Assembly (NCBI RefSeq): GCF_016863555.1
Contig: NZ_BOPC01000013.1
Coordinates: forward strand, 62,001 to 126,000
Length of the DNA stretch: 64,000 nt
Source of the DNA: Micromonospora qiuiae
GTDB lineage: Bacteria > Actinomycetota > Actinomycetes > Mycobacteriales > Micromonosporaceae
Direction: 5' to 3'
Part shown: positions 52,170 to 62,078 of the stretch, one piece after another
Numbering within the stretch: the first letter of the stretch is position 1
Layout of the letters: each line of letters begins with the position of its first letter
The notes under the pieces: model-generated
What the model saw: the letters and a program-made list of their open reading frames with translations, nothing else
The model's database searches: none
What the model was told of the DNA's origin: nothing
Program-made: the position numbers and the translations under genes

Positions 52170-53023
52170 TGGGAAAGGCCAACCACTCGACGCGCAGCCG
52201 GCGCAGCCCGGCGAAGTCGGTGCTGTTGCACGGCACGCTGATCCTGGCCTCGCTGATCGCGATCGGGCCGATCGCCTGGGTGCTGCTCTCGTCGTTGAAG
52301 CCCGGGTACGCGATCCAGAGCAGCCAGTTGACCCTGTTCCGGGATACCACCCTGGCCAACTACAGCTATGTGCTGACCGAGACGAACTTTCCGCGCTGGT
52401 TCCTCAACTCCGTGATCGTCGCGGCCTTCACCATGATCATCGGCATCTTCCTGTCGGCCACCACCGGCTACGCGGTGTCCCGGTTCAACTTCCCGGGCCG
52501 CCGGCCGCTGATGATGGTCTTCCTGGTCACCCAGATGTTCCCGGTGGCGATCCTGATCGTGCCGATCTACACGATCATGGCCCGGCTCGGGCTGATCAAC
52601 ACCATGCCGGCGCTGATCATCTCGTACCTGACCATCGCGGTGCCGTTCTGTGCCTGGATGTTGAAGGGTTACTTTGACTCCATCCCGACCTCGCTGGACG
52701 AGGCGGCGGCGCTGGACGGGTGTGGGCCGTTCGCCATCTTCTGGCGGGTGGTGCTGCCGCTGGCCCGGCCGGCCGTGGCGGTCACCGCCTTCTACACCTT
52801 CCTCACCGCGTGGGGTGAGGTGGCGTACGCGTCGGCGTTCATCCAGACCGACAACCGGTTCACTCTGGCGTACGGGCTCCAGCAGTTCGTGCCGCAGTTC
52901 AACCCGCAGTGGGAGTACCTGACCGCCGCGGCCGTGCTGGTCACCGTCCCGGCCGGGCTGGTCTTCTTCTTCGCCCAGAAGCACCTGGTGTCCGGCCTGA
53001 CCGCGGGCGGCACCAAGGGCTGA
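52169..53023 (+). CDS. malG: Sugar ABC transporter permease, MalG type
   Basis: 284 residues, six helices, with EAA loop LDEAAALDGCGPFAIFWRVVLPLARP. NSVIVAAFTMIIGIFLSATTGYA and MFPVAILIVPIYTIM are typical. No ATPase gene accompanies the operon; in streptomycetes a distant MsiK energises such importers, and the same is likely here. Confidence 0.93.
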   Translation: MGKANHSTRSRRSPAKSVLLHGTLILASLIAIGPIAWVLLSSLKPGYAIQSSQLTLFRDTTLANYSYVLTETNFPRWFLNSVIVAAFTMIIGIFLSATTGYAVSRFNFPGRRPLMMVFLVTQMFPVAILIVPIYTIMARLGLINTMPALIISYLTIAVPFCAWMLKGYFDSIPTSLDEAAALDGCGPFAIFWRVVLPLARPAVAVTAFYTFLTAWGEVAYASAFIQTDNRFTLAYGLQQFVPQFNPQWEYLTAAAVLVTVPAGLVFFFAQKHLVSGLTAGGTKG

Positions 53024-53070
53024 GCGAACGCGACTACTACAAACCGTCGTTGGTAGGGCAGGATGGTCGG

Positions 53071-53412
53071 GTGGAAACGCTTCGACTCATCCTCCTCTAT
53101 GTCCATCTGATCGGGTTCGCGCTGCTGCTCGGCGGCACGATCGCCCAATACCTCACCGGAAAGCTCCGGATCAACGCCGCGATGCTCTGGGGTGCGGTGA
53201 TCCAGGTGCTGTCCGGCATCGGGCTGTCCGCGCCGCTGCGCGACGGCGACGAGCCGGCACCGGCCAAACTTGTGACGAAGCTGGTGCTCGCCCTGCTTAT
53301 CTTCGTTATGGTCTTCTTCTCCCGGAAGCGGGCCGAGGTCAACCGGGGGCACTTCCTCGCGATCGCGGGGTTGACCCTGCTCAACGCAGCCGTGGCGGTC
53401 TTCTGGCGATGA
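53071..53412 (+). CDS. Small hydrophobic membrane protein
   Basis: 113 residues from GTG 53071, four membrane helices (LRLILLYVHLIGFALLLGGTIAQYL; LWGAVIQVLSGIGLS; LVTKLVLALLIFVMVFF; HFLAIAGLTLLNAAVAVFW). An actinobacterial family without known function. It lies 47 bp after malG but is not an obvious transport part. The following 260 bp to the next gene contain only a TACGCT promoter box at 53572. Confidence 0.75.
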   Translation: METLRLILLYVHLIGFALLLGGTIAQYLTGKLRINAAMLWGAVIQVLSGIGLSAPLRDGDEPAPAKLVTKLVLALLIFVMVFFSRKRAEVNRGHFLAIAGLTLLNAAVAVFWR

Positions 53413-53672
53413 TCGCCGGGCCGCCTGCCCACGCCTGGAAAACAGACTTTCCCGGCACTCGTCCGCCCGCCTGCCGGCACGGTGCGTGATCTGCCACACC
53501 CCAGCATTACGTACGGGTAACAGGCCTCCAACAGTCGTGCACGATTGTCGGCCGGCAGGTGGGTGCGGGCGTACGCTCTGCGTCCGTAACGTGGGACGCC
53601 GGCGGCAACAGCGCAGGCCGGTTCAATGGCTGCCATCGCGCACGACGCGGTGAGCAATGGAAGGGAGTCGTC

Positions 53673-54755
53673 TTGCGCTCGGTGCGTGGGATGCGGATCG
53701 CCTCGATCATCGCGGCGGGTGGGCTCGTGCTGAGCGCCGCCGCCTGTGGCGAGGCCCCGGATGAGGACAACAACGCCGGCTCCGGCGGCGAGAAGTACAC
53801 CGCCTGCATGGTCACCGACGTCGGCGGCATCGACGACAAGTCGTTCAACGCCTCGGCCTGGAAGGGCCTCCAGGACGCCGAGGCGGAGAACAGCAACATC
53901 GAGATCAAGCACACCGCGTCCCGGGCCGAGGCGGACTACGAGCCGAACCTCACCCAGTACGTCAACCAGAAGTGCGACTTCATCCTGGCCGTCGGCGGCC
54001 TGATGCTCGAGTCGACCAAGAAGATCGCCGAGGCGAACCCGGACCAGCAGTTCGGCATCGTCGACGCCAACCCCGGGGTGGCCAACGTCTACCCGATGGA
54101 GTTCGACACCGCCCAGGCCGGCTTCCTCGCCGGCTACGTCGCCGCCGGCATGAGCCAGAGCGGCAAGGTGGGCACCTACGGCGGCATGAAGATCCCGCCG
54201 GTGACCATCTTCATGGACGGCTTCGTCGACGGCGTCGCGCACTACAACCAGGCCAAGAGCGCCAAGGTGCAGGCCCTCGGCTGGAACAAGGACACCCAGA
54301 ACGGCTCCTTCACCAACTCGTTCGAGAAGCAGGACGAGGGCAAGAAGGTCAGCGACGCGCTGGTCGCCCAGGGCGCGGACATCATCATGCCGGTCGCTGG
54401 CGGCGCCGGCCTCGGCACCACCGGTGCGGCCCAGGCCTCCGGCGGCAAGTACCACACCATCTGGGTGGACGTCGACGGCTGCGAGAGCACCCCGAACTGC
54501 CCGGCCATCCTCACCACCGTGGTCAAGAACATCCCGGGCGCGGTCAAGGAGGCCGTGCTCAAGGCCGCCGGTGACGAGAAGCTCAACGCCGAGCAGGGCT
54601 TCGTCGGAACGCTGGCCAACGACGGCGTCTCGCTCGCCCCGTTCCACGAGTACGACAGCAAGGTCCCGGCCGAGCTGAAGGCCGAGCTCGACAAGCTGAA
54701 GGCGGACATCGCCGCCGGCACCGTCAAGGTCGAGTCGCCCGCTCAGCCGAAGTGA
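53673..54755 (+). CDS. BMP family ABC transporter substrate-binding lipoprotein
   Basis: 360 residues from TTG 53673, which has GGAAGGGAG five bases upstream. Lipobox LSAAAC (Cys25). BMP/Med family: CMVTDVGGIDDKSFNASAWKGL, CDFILAVGGLMLESTKKIA, GIVDANPGVANVYPMEFDTAQAGFLAGYVA and GTYGGMKIPPVTIFMDGFVDG. These proteins bind purine or pyrimidine nucleosides. It heads a complete nucleoside importer and salvage cluster. Confidence 0.92.
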   Translation: MRSVRGMRIASIIAAGGLVLSAAACGEAPDEDNNAGSGGEKYTACMVTDVGGIDDKSFNASAWKGLQDAEAENSNIEIKHTASRAEADYEPNLTQYVNQKCDFILAVGGLMLESTKKIAEANPDQQFGIVDANPGVANVYPMEFDTAQAGFLAGYVAAGMSQSGKVGTYGGMKIPPVTIFMDGFVDGVAHYNQAKSAKVQALGWNKDTQNGSFTNSFEKQDEGKKVSDALVAQGADIIMPVAGGAGLGTTGAAQASGGKYHTIWVDVDGCESTPNCPAILTTVVKNIPGAVKEAVLKAAGDEKLNAEQGFVGTLANDGVSLAPFHEYDSKVPAELKAELDKLKADIAAGTVKVESPAQPK

Positions 54756-54906
54756 TCATCGCCGGCCACCCGCGGTGAACCGGGGGTGGCCGGCAGAGCA
54801 CGCCACAGATTGATCCGGCCGTTCCGGCGCGGGGGACACCCACGTGCCGGAGCGGCCGGTCCGCGCCACCGGTCGCCGGCCCCGCCGCGACCAGCTCTCC
54901 AGCGGC

Positions 54907-54943
54907 TACGCTGCACCATCGCTTCGCACCCCGGGAGGTTGCG
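54907..54943 (+). promoter_or_regulatory. Promoter and ribosome site for the nucleoside ABC ATPase
   Basis: TACGCT (54907-54912) is a -10 box. GGGAGG (54933-54938) is a strong ribosome site with a five-base spacer to CTG at 54944. No ATG, GTG or TTG is available at that distance in frame. Confidence 0.6.
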
Positions 54944-56520
54944 CTGAGACTCGAACTGCGCGGCATCACCAAGCGGTTCGGTGATCTGGTCGCCAACGAC
55001 CACATCGACCTGACGGTGGAGCCTGGAGAGATTCATGCCCTGCTCGGCGAGAACGGCGCCGGCAAGTCGACCCTGATGAACGTGCTCTACGGGCTCTACC
55101 AGCCCGACGAGGGCGAGATCCTGGTCGACGGGAAGCCGTTGAAGCTGCGCGGTCCCTCCGACGCGATCGCGGCCGGCATCGGCATGGTGCACCAGCACTT
55201 CATGCTCGTACCGGTTTTCACCGTCACCGAGAACGTCATGCTCGGCGCCGAGCAGGTGCGCGGCGGCATCGCCGGCTTCCTGGACCGTCGCCGCGCCCGG
55301 CGCGAGGTCGCCGAGGTCTCGCAGCGGTACAACCTGCGGGTCGACCCGGACGCGGTGATCGAGGACCTGCCGGTCGGCGTCCAGCAGCGGGTGGAGATCG
55401 TCAAGGCGCTCACCCGCGACGTCGACCTGCTCATCCTGGACGAGCCCACGGCGGTGCTCACCCCGCAGGAGACCGAGGAACTGCTGACCGTGATGCGGTC
55501 GCTCAAGGCCGCCGGCAAGTCGATCGTCTTCATCACCCACAAGCTCGGCGAGGTCAAGGCGATCGCCGACCGGATCACGGTGATCCGGCGCGGCAAAACC
55601 GTGGGTACGGCGTCGCCGGAGGCCAGCCGCGACGAGTTGGCCGCGCTGATGGTCGGCCGTACCGTCCGGCTCACCGTGGACAAGGCCCCCGCCACCCCGG
55701 GCGAGCCGGTCCTGGAAGTCTCCGGCCTGGTCGTCGACGACGAACGGCAGTGCCGCGCGGTGGACGGCGTCGACCTGACCGTACGCGCGGGCGAGGTGCT
55801 CGGCATCGCGGGCGTGCAGGGCAACGGCCAGACCGAGCTGATCGAGGCGATCATGGGGCTGCGCCCGGTGCTCGCCGGCACGATCACCCTCGAAGGCCGG
55901 TCGATCGACGGCTGGTCGACCAAGAAGGTGCTCCGGGCGGGCGTCGGCTACGTGCCGGAGGACCGCAGCGTGGACGGCCTGGTCAAGGAGTTCTCCGTCG
56001 CGGAGAACCTGGTGCTCGACATCTACGACCGGCCGCCGTTCGGTCGAGGGCTGTCGCTGCGGCCGGACGCCATCACGAAGTCGGCGGCGGAGCGGATCGA
56101 GCAGTTCGACGTACGCACCTCGTCGGCACAGGCGCCGGTCGGCACCCTCTCCGGCGGCAACCAGCAGAAAGTGATCGTGGCGCGGGAACTGTCCCGGCCG
56201 CTGAAGCTCTTCATCGCCGCCCAGCCCACCCGAGGGGTGGACGTCGGCTCGATCGAGTTCATCCACAGCCAGGTCGTCCACGAGCGCGACATCGGCACCG
56301 CCGTGCTGGTGGTCTCCAGCGAACTCGACGAGGTGATCGGGCTGGCCGACCGGATCGCGGTGATGTACCGCGGGCGGATCATCGGCATCGTCGGCCCGGA
56401 CACCCCGCGCGAGGAGATCGGCCTGCTGATGGCGGGCATCACCCCCGACCGCGACGCGCCGGCCACCAGCGACGGCGAGGCACCGGCCCCCGAGGGTCCA
56501 GGTAGCGAGGACGAGAAGGC

Positions 56521-56524
<4 letters not shown>
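54944..56524 (+). CDS. Nucleoside ABC transporter ATP-binding protein
   Basis: 526 residues if started at CTG 54944. Two ATPase domains: Walker [10 protein letters not shown], Walker [12 protein letters not shown]; the second domain has the degenerate GVQGNGQTE loop, the signature LSGGNQQK and [11 protein letters not shown], typical of the sugar/nucleoside (RbsA/YufO) class. Conventional starts in frame begin only at GTG 55016 and would remove [21 protein letters not shown], the first strands of the fold that all family members have. It powers the two permeases downstream. Confidence 0.85.
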
Positions 56525-57846
<1,322 letters not shown>

Positions 57847-57849
57847 GGC

Positions 57850-59130
57850 ATGTCCACCACGGCTGTTCCCGACGTCGCGGTCGCACCCGTCGACGAGGGC
57901 TTCTGGACCCGGACCCGCAAGGTCGGTCTGGTGCTGGTGGCGCTCGGCCTGCTCGCCACGGTGCTGTTCGGCGCGCTCGCCACCGACGCGACCGCCCGCT
58001 TCACGCTCAGCGAGGACGCCGCCGGGGCGGCGCTGGAGATCCACGGCACCTTCGGCGCGGTCCTCTTCGGCCTGATCACCCTCGCCGCCGGTGGCGCGAT
58101 GCTGGCCGGGCCGCCGAAGCGCTGGTTCATCCCGCTGCTCGCCATGGGCCTGGTCGGCTTCGTGCTGTCGTTCCTGTGCTGGCAGGTCTCCGACGCCCCG
58201 GCCGGGCAGAACTTCATGCCGCTGGTCAACATCGTGCGGGGCACCTTCCTGCTCGCCCTGCCGCTGATCTTCGGTGCGCTGGCCGGAGTGCTCTGTGAGC
58301 GCTCCGGCGTGGTGAACGTGGCCATCGAGGGGCAGTTGCTGATGGGCGCGTTCAGCGGCGCGCTCTTCGGCAGCATCTCCGGCAACGTCTGGGTGGGCCT
58401 GGTCGCCGCCGCGATCGGCGGGTCGTTCATCTCGCTGCTGCTGGCCGTCTTCTCCATCCGCTACCTGGTCGACCAGGTGGTCATGGGCATCGTGCTGAAC
58501 CTGCTGGCGCTCGGCATCACCGGCTTCCTCTACGAGCGGCTGATGCAGACCGACGCCGCGCGCTACAACAGCGCCCCCCGCTTCAGCAACTGGGAGATCC
58601 CGCTGCTGTCGGACATCCCGGTGCTCGGACCGGCGCTGTTCCGGGGCAACATCTTCCTCTACCTCGCCCTGCTGCTGGTCCTCGTGATCCACATCGGGCT
58701 GTTCCGGACCCGGTGGGGGCTGCGGACCCGCTCGGTCGGCGAGCACCCCACGGCGGCGGACACCCTCGGCGTGAAGGTGCTCGGGCTGCGCTACCGCAAC
58801 GTGATCATGGCCGGCGCGGTCGCCGGCATCGGCGGTGCGTCGTACACGCTGGCGCTCTTCTCGTTCACCAAGAACATGATCGGTGGTAAGGGCTTCATCG
58901 CCCTGGCCGCGCTGATCTTCGGCCGGTGGAGCCCGACCGGGGCACTGCTCGCCGCGCTCTTCTTCGGCTTCGCCGACCAGTTGGCCACCTACCTGGGCGC
59001 GATCAACAGCATCATCCCCGGCCAGTTCCTGGCCATGCTGCCCTACCTTGCGACGATCCTGGCAGTGGCCGGGCTGGTCGGACGGGTCCGGGCGCCGGCC
59101 GCCGACGGCAAGCCGTACATCAAGGGCTGA
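57850..59130 (+). CDS. Nucleoside ABC transporter permease 2
   Basis: 426 residues, same superfamily (YufQ-like). CERSGVVNVAIEGQLLMGAF and LVDQVVMGIVLNLLALGITGFLYERL are typical. An N-terminal extension of about 120 residues with three hydrophobic segments is longer than in Bacillus homologues. It starts 3 bp after permease 1. Confidence 0.93.
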   Translation: MSTTAVPDVAVAPVDEGFWTRTRKVGLVLVALGLLATVLFGALATDATARFTLSEDAAGAALEIHGTFGAVLFGLITLAAGGAMLAGPPKRWFIPLLAMGLVGFVLSFLCWQVSDAPAGQNFMPLVNIVRGTFLLALPLIFGALAGVLCERSGVVNVAIEGQLLMGAFSGALFGSISGNVWVGLVAAAIGGSFISLLLAVFSIRYLVDQVVMGIVLNLLALGITGFLYERLMQTDAARYNSAPRFSNWEIPLLSDIPVLGPALFRGNIFLYLALLLVLVIHIGLFRTRWGLRTRSVGEHPTAADTLGVKVLGLRYRNVIMAGAVAGIGGASYTLALFSFTKNMIGGKGFIALAALIFGRWSPTGALLAALFFGFADQLATYLGAINSIIPGQFLAMLPYLATILAVAGLVGRVRAPAADGKPYIKG

Positions 59131-59145
59131 TCCAGGGAGCGAACC

Positions 59146-59847
59146 ATGGAAATCGACTGGGAACGGTTGCGGGCCGCCGCCATCGAGGTGATGCGGCACG
59201 CGTACGTGCCGTATTCGAAGTTCCCAGTGGGGGCGGCGGCGCTGGTCGACGACGGCCGCATCGTGGTCGGCTGCAACGTGGAGAACGCCGCGTACGGCGT
59301 GGTGCTCTGCGCCGAGTGCGGCGTGGTTTCCTCGCTGCACGCCACCGGCGGTGGCCGGATCGTCGCGCTCTCCTGCGTGGACGCCACCGGCGAGCCGCTG
59401 ATGCCGTGCGGGCGCTGCCGGCAACTGCTCTGGGAACAGGGCGGGCCGGAGTGCCTCGTCGAGGCCAGGGGCGGCCCGCTGCGGATGGCCGAGCTGCTGC
59501 CGCACGCCTTCGACGTGGCCGACCTCGAGGCGGTCACCGGCGAGCAACCGGTGCCGGTGGTGCCCGACCGGCTGGCCGCCTGGCGCGGACGCGGCACCGT
59601 CTTCGTGCACCCCGACCTGTCGGCGGGGCAGCAGGTCTGGACGGCCTACTGGGAACGCTCGGCCGGCAACGACGCGGGCGCCGAGACCGGGGTGCTGGAG
59701 GAGGGGCCCAGCTGGCACGATCCGGCCGAGGCGATCGCCTGGGGGCTGGCGCGTACGCCCCGGGTCGTGGTGGTGGACGCGTCCGGCACGATCTTCTGGG
59801 CCGGAGAGGGCGAGCCGCCTGCGGAGATACCGGTTCGCTGGGGTTGA
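59146..59847 (+). CDS. cdd: Cytidine deaminase with extra C-terminal domain
   Basis: 233 residues, about 100 more than the usual 130. The catalytic domain has CAEC with zinc Cys55 and Glu57, and PCGRC with Cys88 and Cys91; YSKFPVGAAAL binds the nucleoside. It deaminates cytidine/deoxycytidine. From about residue 135 an additional domain begins (TVFVHPDLSAGQQVWTAYW, WHDPAEAIAWGLARTPRVVV, ending FWAGEGEPPAE) that I do not recognise. It lies 15 bp after the permease, so imported cytidine is processed at once. Confidence 0.9.
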   Translation: MEIDWERLRAAAIEVMRHAYVPYSKFPVGAAALVDDGRIVVGCNVENAAYGVVLCAECGVVSSLHATGGGRIVALSCVDATGEPLMPCGRCRQLLWEQGGPECLVEARGGPLRMAELLPHAFDVADLEAVTGEQPVPVVPDRLAAWRGRGTVFVHPDLSAGQQVWTAYWERSAGNDAGAETGVLEEGPSWHDPAEAIAWGLARTPRVVVVDASGTIFWAGEGEPPAEIPVRWG

Positions 59848-59970
59848 GCTGGGGTTGCGGTCGGCCCCGGCCCGTCGCGGGCGCGGTCCGTGCGTTGGTC
59901 CCGGGACATGACGTCGTGCCTGCGGCGGGGTGGGACGACGGTCGACTCGAATACTGATTGGGCTTCAAGG

Positions 59971-61251
59971 GTGAGTGCTTTTACTGCTGTTGATGTCATT
60001 CGGGTGAAGCGGGACGGGGGGGTGCTGTCGGACGCGCAGATCGACTGGGTGGTGGACGCGTACACCCGGGGGGTGGTGGCCGACGAGCAGATGTCGGCGC
60101 TGGCCATGGCGATCCTGCTGAACGGGATGACCGCGCCGGAGATCGCCCGGTGGACGGCGGCGATGATCGCCAGCGGCGAGCGGCTCGACCTCTCCGCCGT
60201 GCCTCGGCCGACTGTGGACAAGCACTCGACCGGCGGAGTCGGTGACAAGATCACCCTGCCGCTCACCCCGCTGGTGGCCGCCTGCGGCGCGGCGGTGCCG
60301 CAGTTGTCCGGTCGCGGGCTCGGGCACACCGGCGGCACGCTGGACAAGCTGGAGTCGATTCCGGGCTGGCGCGCTGCGCTGAGCAATGAGGAGTTCGCCT
60401 CCCAGCTGCGCGAGATCGGCGCGGTGATCTGCGCCGCCGGGTCCGGGCTCGCCCCGGCCGACCGCAAGCTGTACGCGCTGCGCGACGTCACCGGCACCGT
60501 CGAGGCGATCCCGCTGATCGCCAGTTCGATCATGAGCAAGAAGATCGCCGAGGGCACCGGCGCGCTGGTGCTGGACGTGAAGGTCGGCTCCGGCGCGTTC
60601 ATGAAGTCGGTCGACGACGCCCGCGAGCTGGCCCGGACCATGGTGGAGCTGGGTGGCGCGCACGGCGTGCGGACTGTCGCCCTGCTCACCGACATGTCGA
60701 CCCCGCTCGGCCGCGCCATCGGCAACGGGGTGGAGGTCACCGAGTCCGTGGAGGTGCTGGCCGGCGGAGGTCCCGCCGACGTGGTGGAGCTGACCCTGGC
60801 GCTGGCCCGGGAGATGCTCGACGTGGCCGGGTTGCCCGACGCCGACCCCGCCGCCGCGCTGCGCGACGGCCGGGCCATGGACGTCTGGCGGTCGATGATC
60901 CGGGCGCAGGGCGGTGACCCGGACGCGCCGATGCCCGAGGCGAACGAGGTCGAGGTGGTGCGCGCCGACCGGGACGGATACGTCGCGGCGGTCGACGCGT
61001 ACGCCATGGGGGTGGCCGCGTGGCGGCTCGGCGCGGGCCGGGCGCGCAAGGAGGATCCGGTCAGTGTTTCCGCCGGCGTGGTGCTGCACAAACGCCCCGG
61101 TGACCCGGTCAGGGCCGGGGAGCCGCTCTACGAGTTGCGCGCCGAGCAGCCGGAGAAGTTCCCGCCGGCCCTGGCGGAGGCAGCTCGGGCGGTCACCGTC
61201 GCGGAGCGTCCCCCGGCTCCGTTGCCGTTGGTGATCGATCGCGTCGAGTAA
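59971..61251 (+). CDS. deoA: Thymidine (pyrimidine-nucleoside) phosphorylase
   Basis: 426 residues. VDKHSTGGVGDKITLPL binds phosphate and LSGRGLGHTGGTLDKLESI is the family signature; SSIMSKKIAEGTGALVLDVKVGSGAFM follows. It splits pyrimidine nucleosides to base and (deoxy)ribose-1-phosphate. GTG 59971 matches the usual SAFTAVDVIR beginning. The first ten codons are unusually rich in T-ending codons (AGT GCT TTT ACT GCT GTT GAT) for this genome, which should keep the start unstructured. Confidence 0.94.
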   Translation: MSAFTAVDVIRVKRDGGVLSDAQIDWVVDAYTRGVVADEQMSALAMAILLNGMTAPEIARWTAAMIASGERLDLSAVPRPTVDKHSTGGVGDKITLPLTPLVAACGAAVPQLSGRGLGHTGGTLDKLESIPGWRAALSNEEFASQLREIGAVICAAGSGLAPADRKLYALRDVTGTVEAIPLIASSIMSKKIAEGTGALVLDVKVGSGAFMKSVDDARELARTMVELGGAHGVRTVALLTDMSTPLGRAIGNGVEVTESVEVLAGGGPADVVELTLALAREMLDVAGLPDADPAAALRDGRAMDVWRSMIRAQGGDPDAPMPEANEVEVVRADRDGYVAAVDAYAMGVAAWRLGAGRARKEDPVSVSAGVVLHKRPGDPVRAGEPLYELRAEQPEKFPPALAEAARAVTVAERPPAPLPLVIDRVE

Positions 61252-61360
61252 CGCGACCCTGGTCGGGCACCCATGGTGCCGAGCCGACGAGACGACTACC
61301 CTCGCAGGCCAAGGGGGGACAGGCGGCGTCGCGCCGTCGTGAGCAGACAGGGATGTTGCC

Positions 61361-62041
61361 GTGATCGTTCCCGCCCCCGATCCTCGGGAAGTGCGTGAGG
61401 CGAGCCTGGAGGAACTGTCCCGGCTGCGTCTGCCGTTGCCGCCGCCGCAGTTCCCGCTGGTCTGGGAGCCCGGCGACCGGATCGAGCTGCGACCCACCGC
61501 GGAGATCGAGGCCCGGATAGCGGTGCTGCACCTCATCCTGGCCCGGTGTTTCGGCATGCCGCCCCAGGCGGCGATGAGTTGGCTGCTCGCCTCGCATCTG
61601 GTGGAGATGGTCACCCCGCCGGAGTTCCAGTTCGTCACCGGCGCCAAGGGCGACCACCGTTCCTTCGTCCTGCACCATGACGCGCTGTTCTCGCTGGCCT
61701 GGGTGCTCGGCCTGGCCAAGCAACTGGACCCCACCATGCCGGTGGACGAGCGGCTGGTCGAGCGCCTGCCCAACATCGCCGAGGGGGAGACCTTCCGGCA
61801 GTGGCGCTCGCGGATCCTGGCCGCGCCGCAGCACCCGGCGGATGCCGCCGCTCTGCTCGACCTGCATTACTGCCTGGACTGGGCGTACCTGGAGGTGGAC
61901 CGGTCGGGCCGGACGCTGCCCGGTCTGGTGGACGCGAACGCGATCGGTCAGCGCCGGTGGGCGCTGGAGTGGGCGGTGATCCTGCGCGGGCCGTACCACG
62001 ACGAGCCGCCCGGCTGGGAAGAGGTGGATCTCTCCACCTGA
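61361..62041 (+). CDS. DUF4272 domain protein
   Basis: 226 residues, soluble. EARIAVLHLILARCFGMPPQAA and HHDALFSLAWVLGLAKQLDPTM, then RQWRSRILAAPQHPADAAALLDLHYCLDWAYLE are the DUF4272 blocks. Function unknown. AGGGA lies seven bases before the GTG and TACCCT at 61297 is a possible -10 box. It sits inside the nucleoside salvage cluster without an evident link. Confidence 0.8.
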   Translation: MIVPAPDPREVREASLEELSRLRLPLPPPQFPLVWEPGDRIELRPTAEIEARIAVLHLILARCFGMPPQAAMSWLLASHLVEMVTPPEFQFVTGAKGDHRSFVLHHDALFSLAWVLGLAKQLDPTMPVDERLVERLPNIAEGETFRQWRSRILAAPQHPADAAALLDLHYCLDWAYLEVDRSGRTLPGLVDANAIGQRRWALEWAVILRGPYHDEPPGWEEVDLST

Positions 62042-62078
62042 CGGCGGCCTGCCTGGTGGCGGTGGTCGTGGCGGCGGG

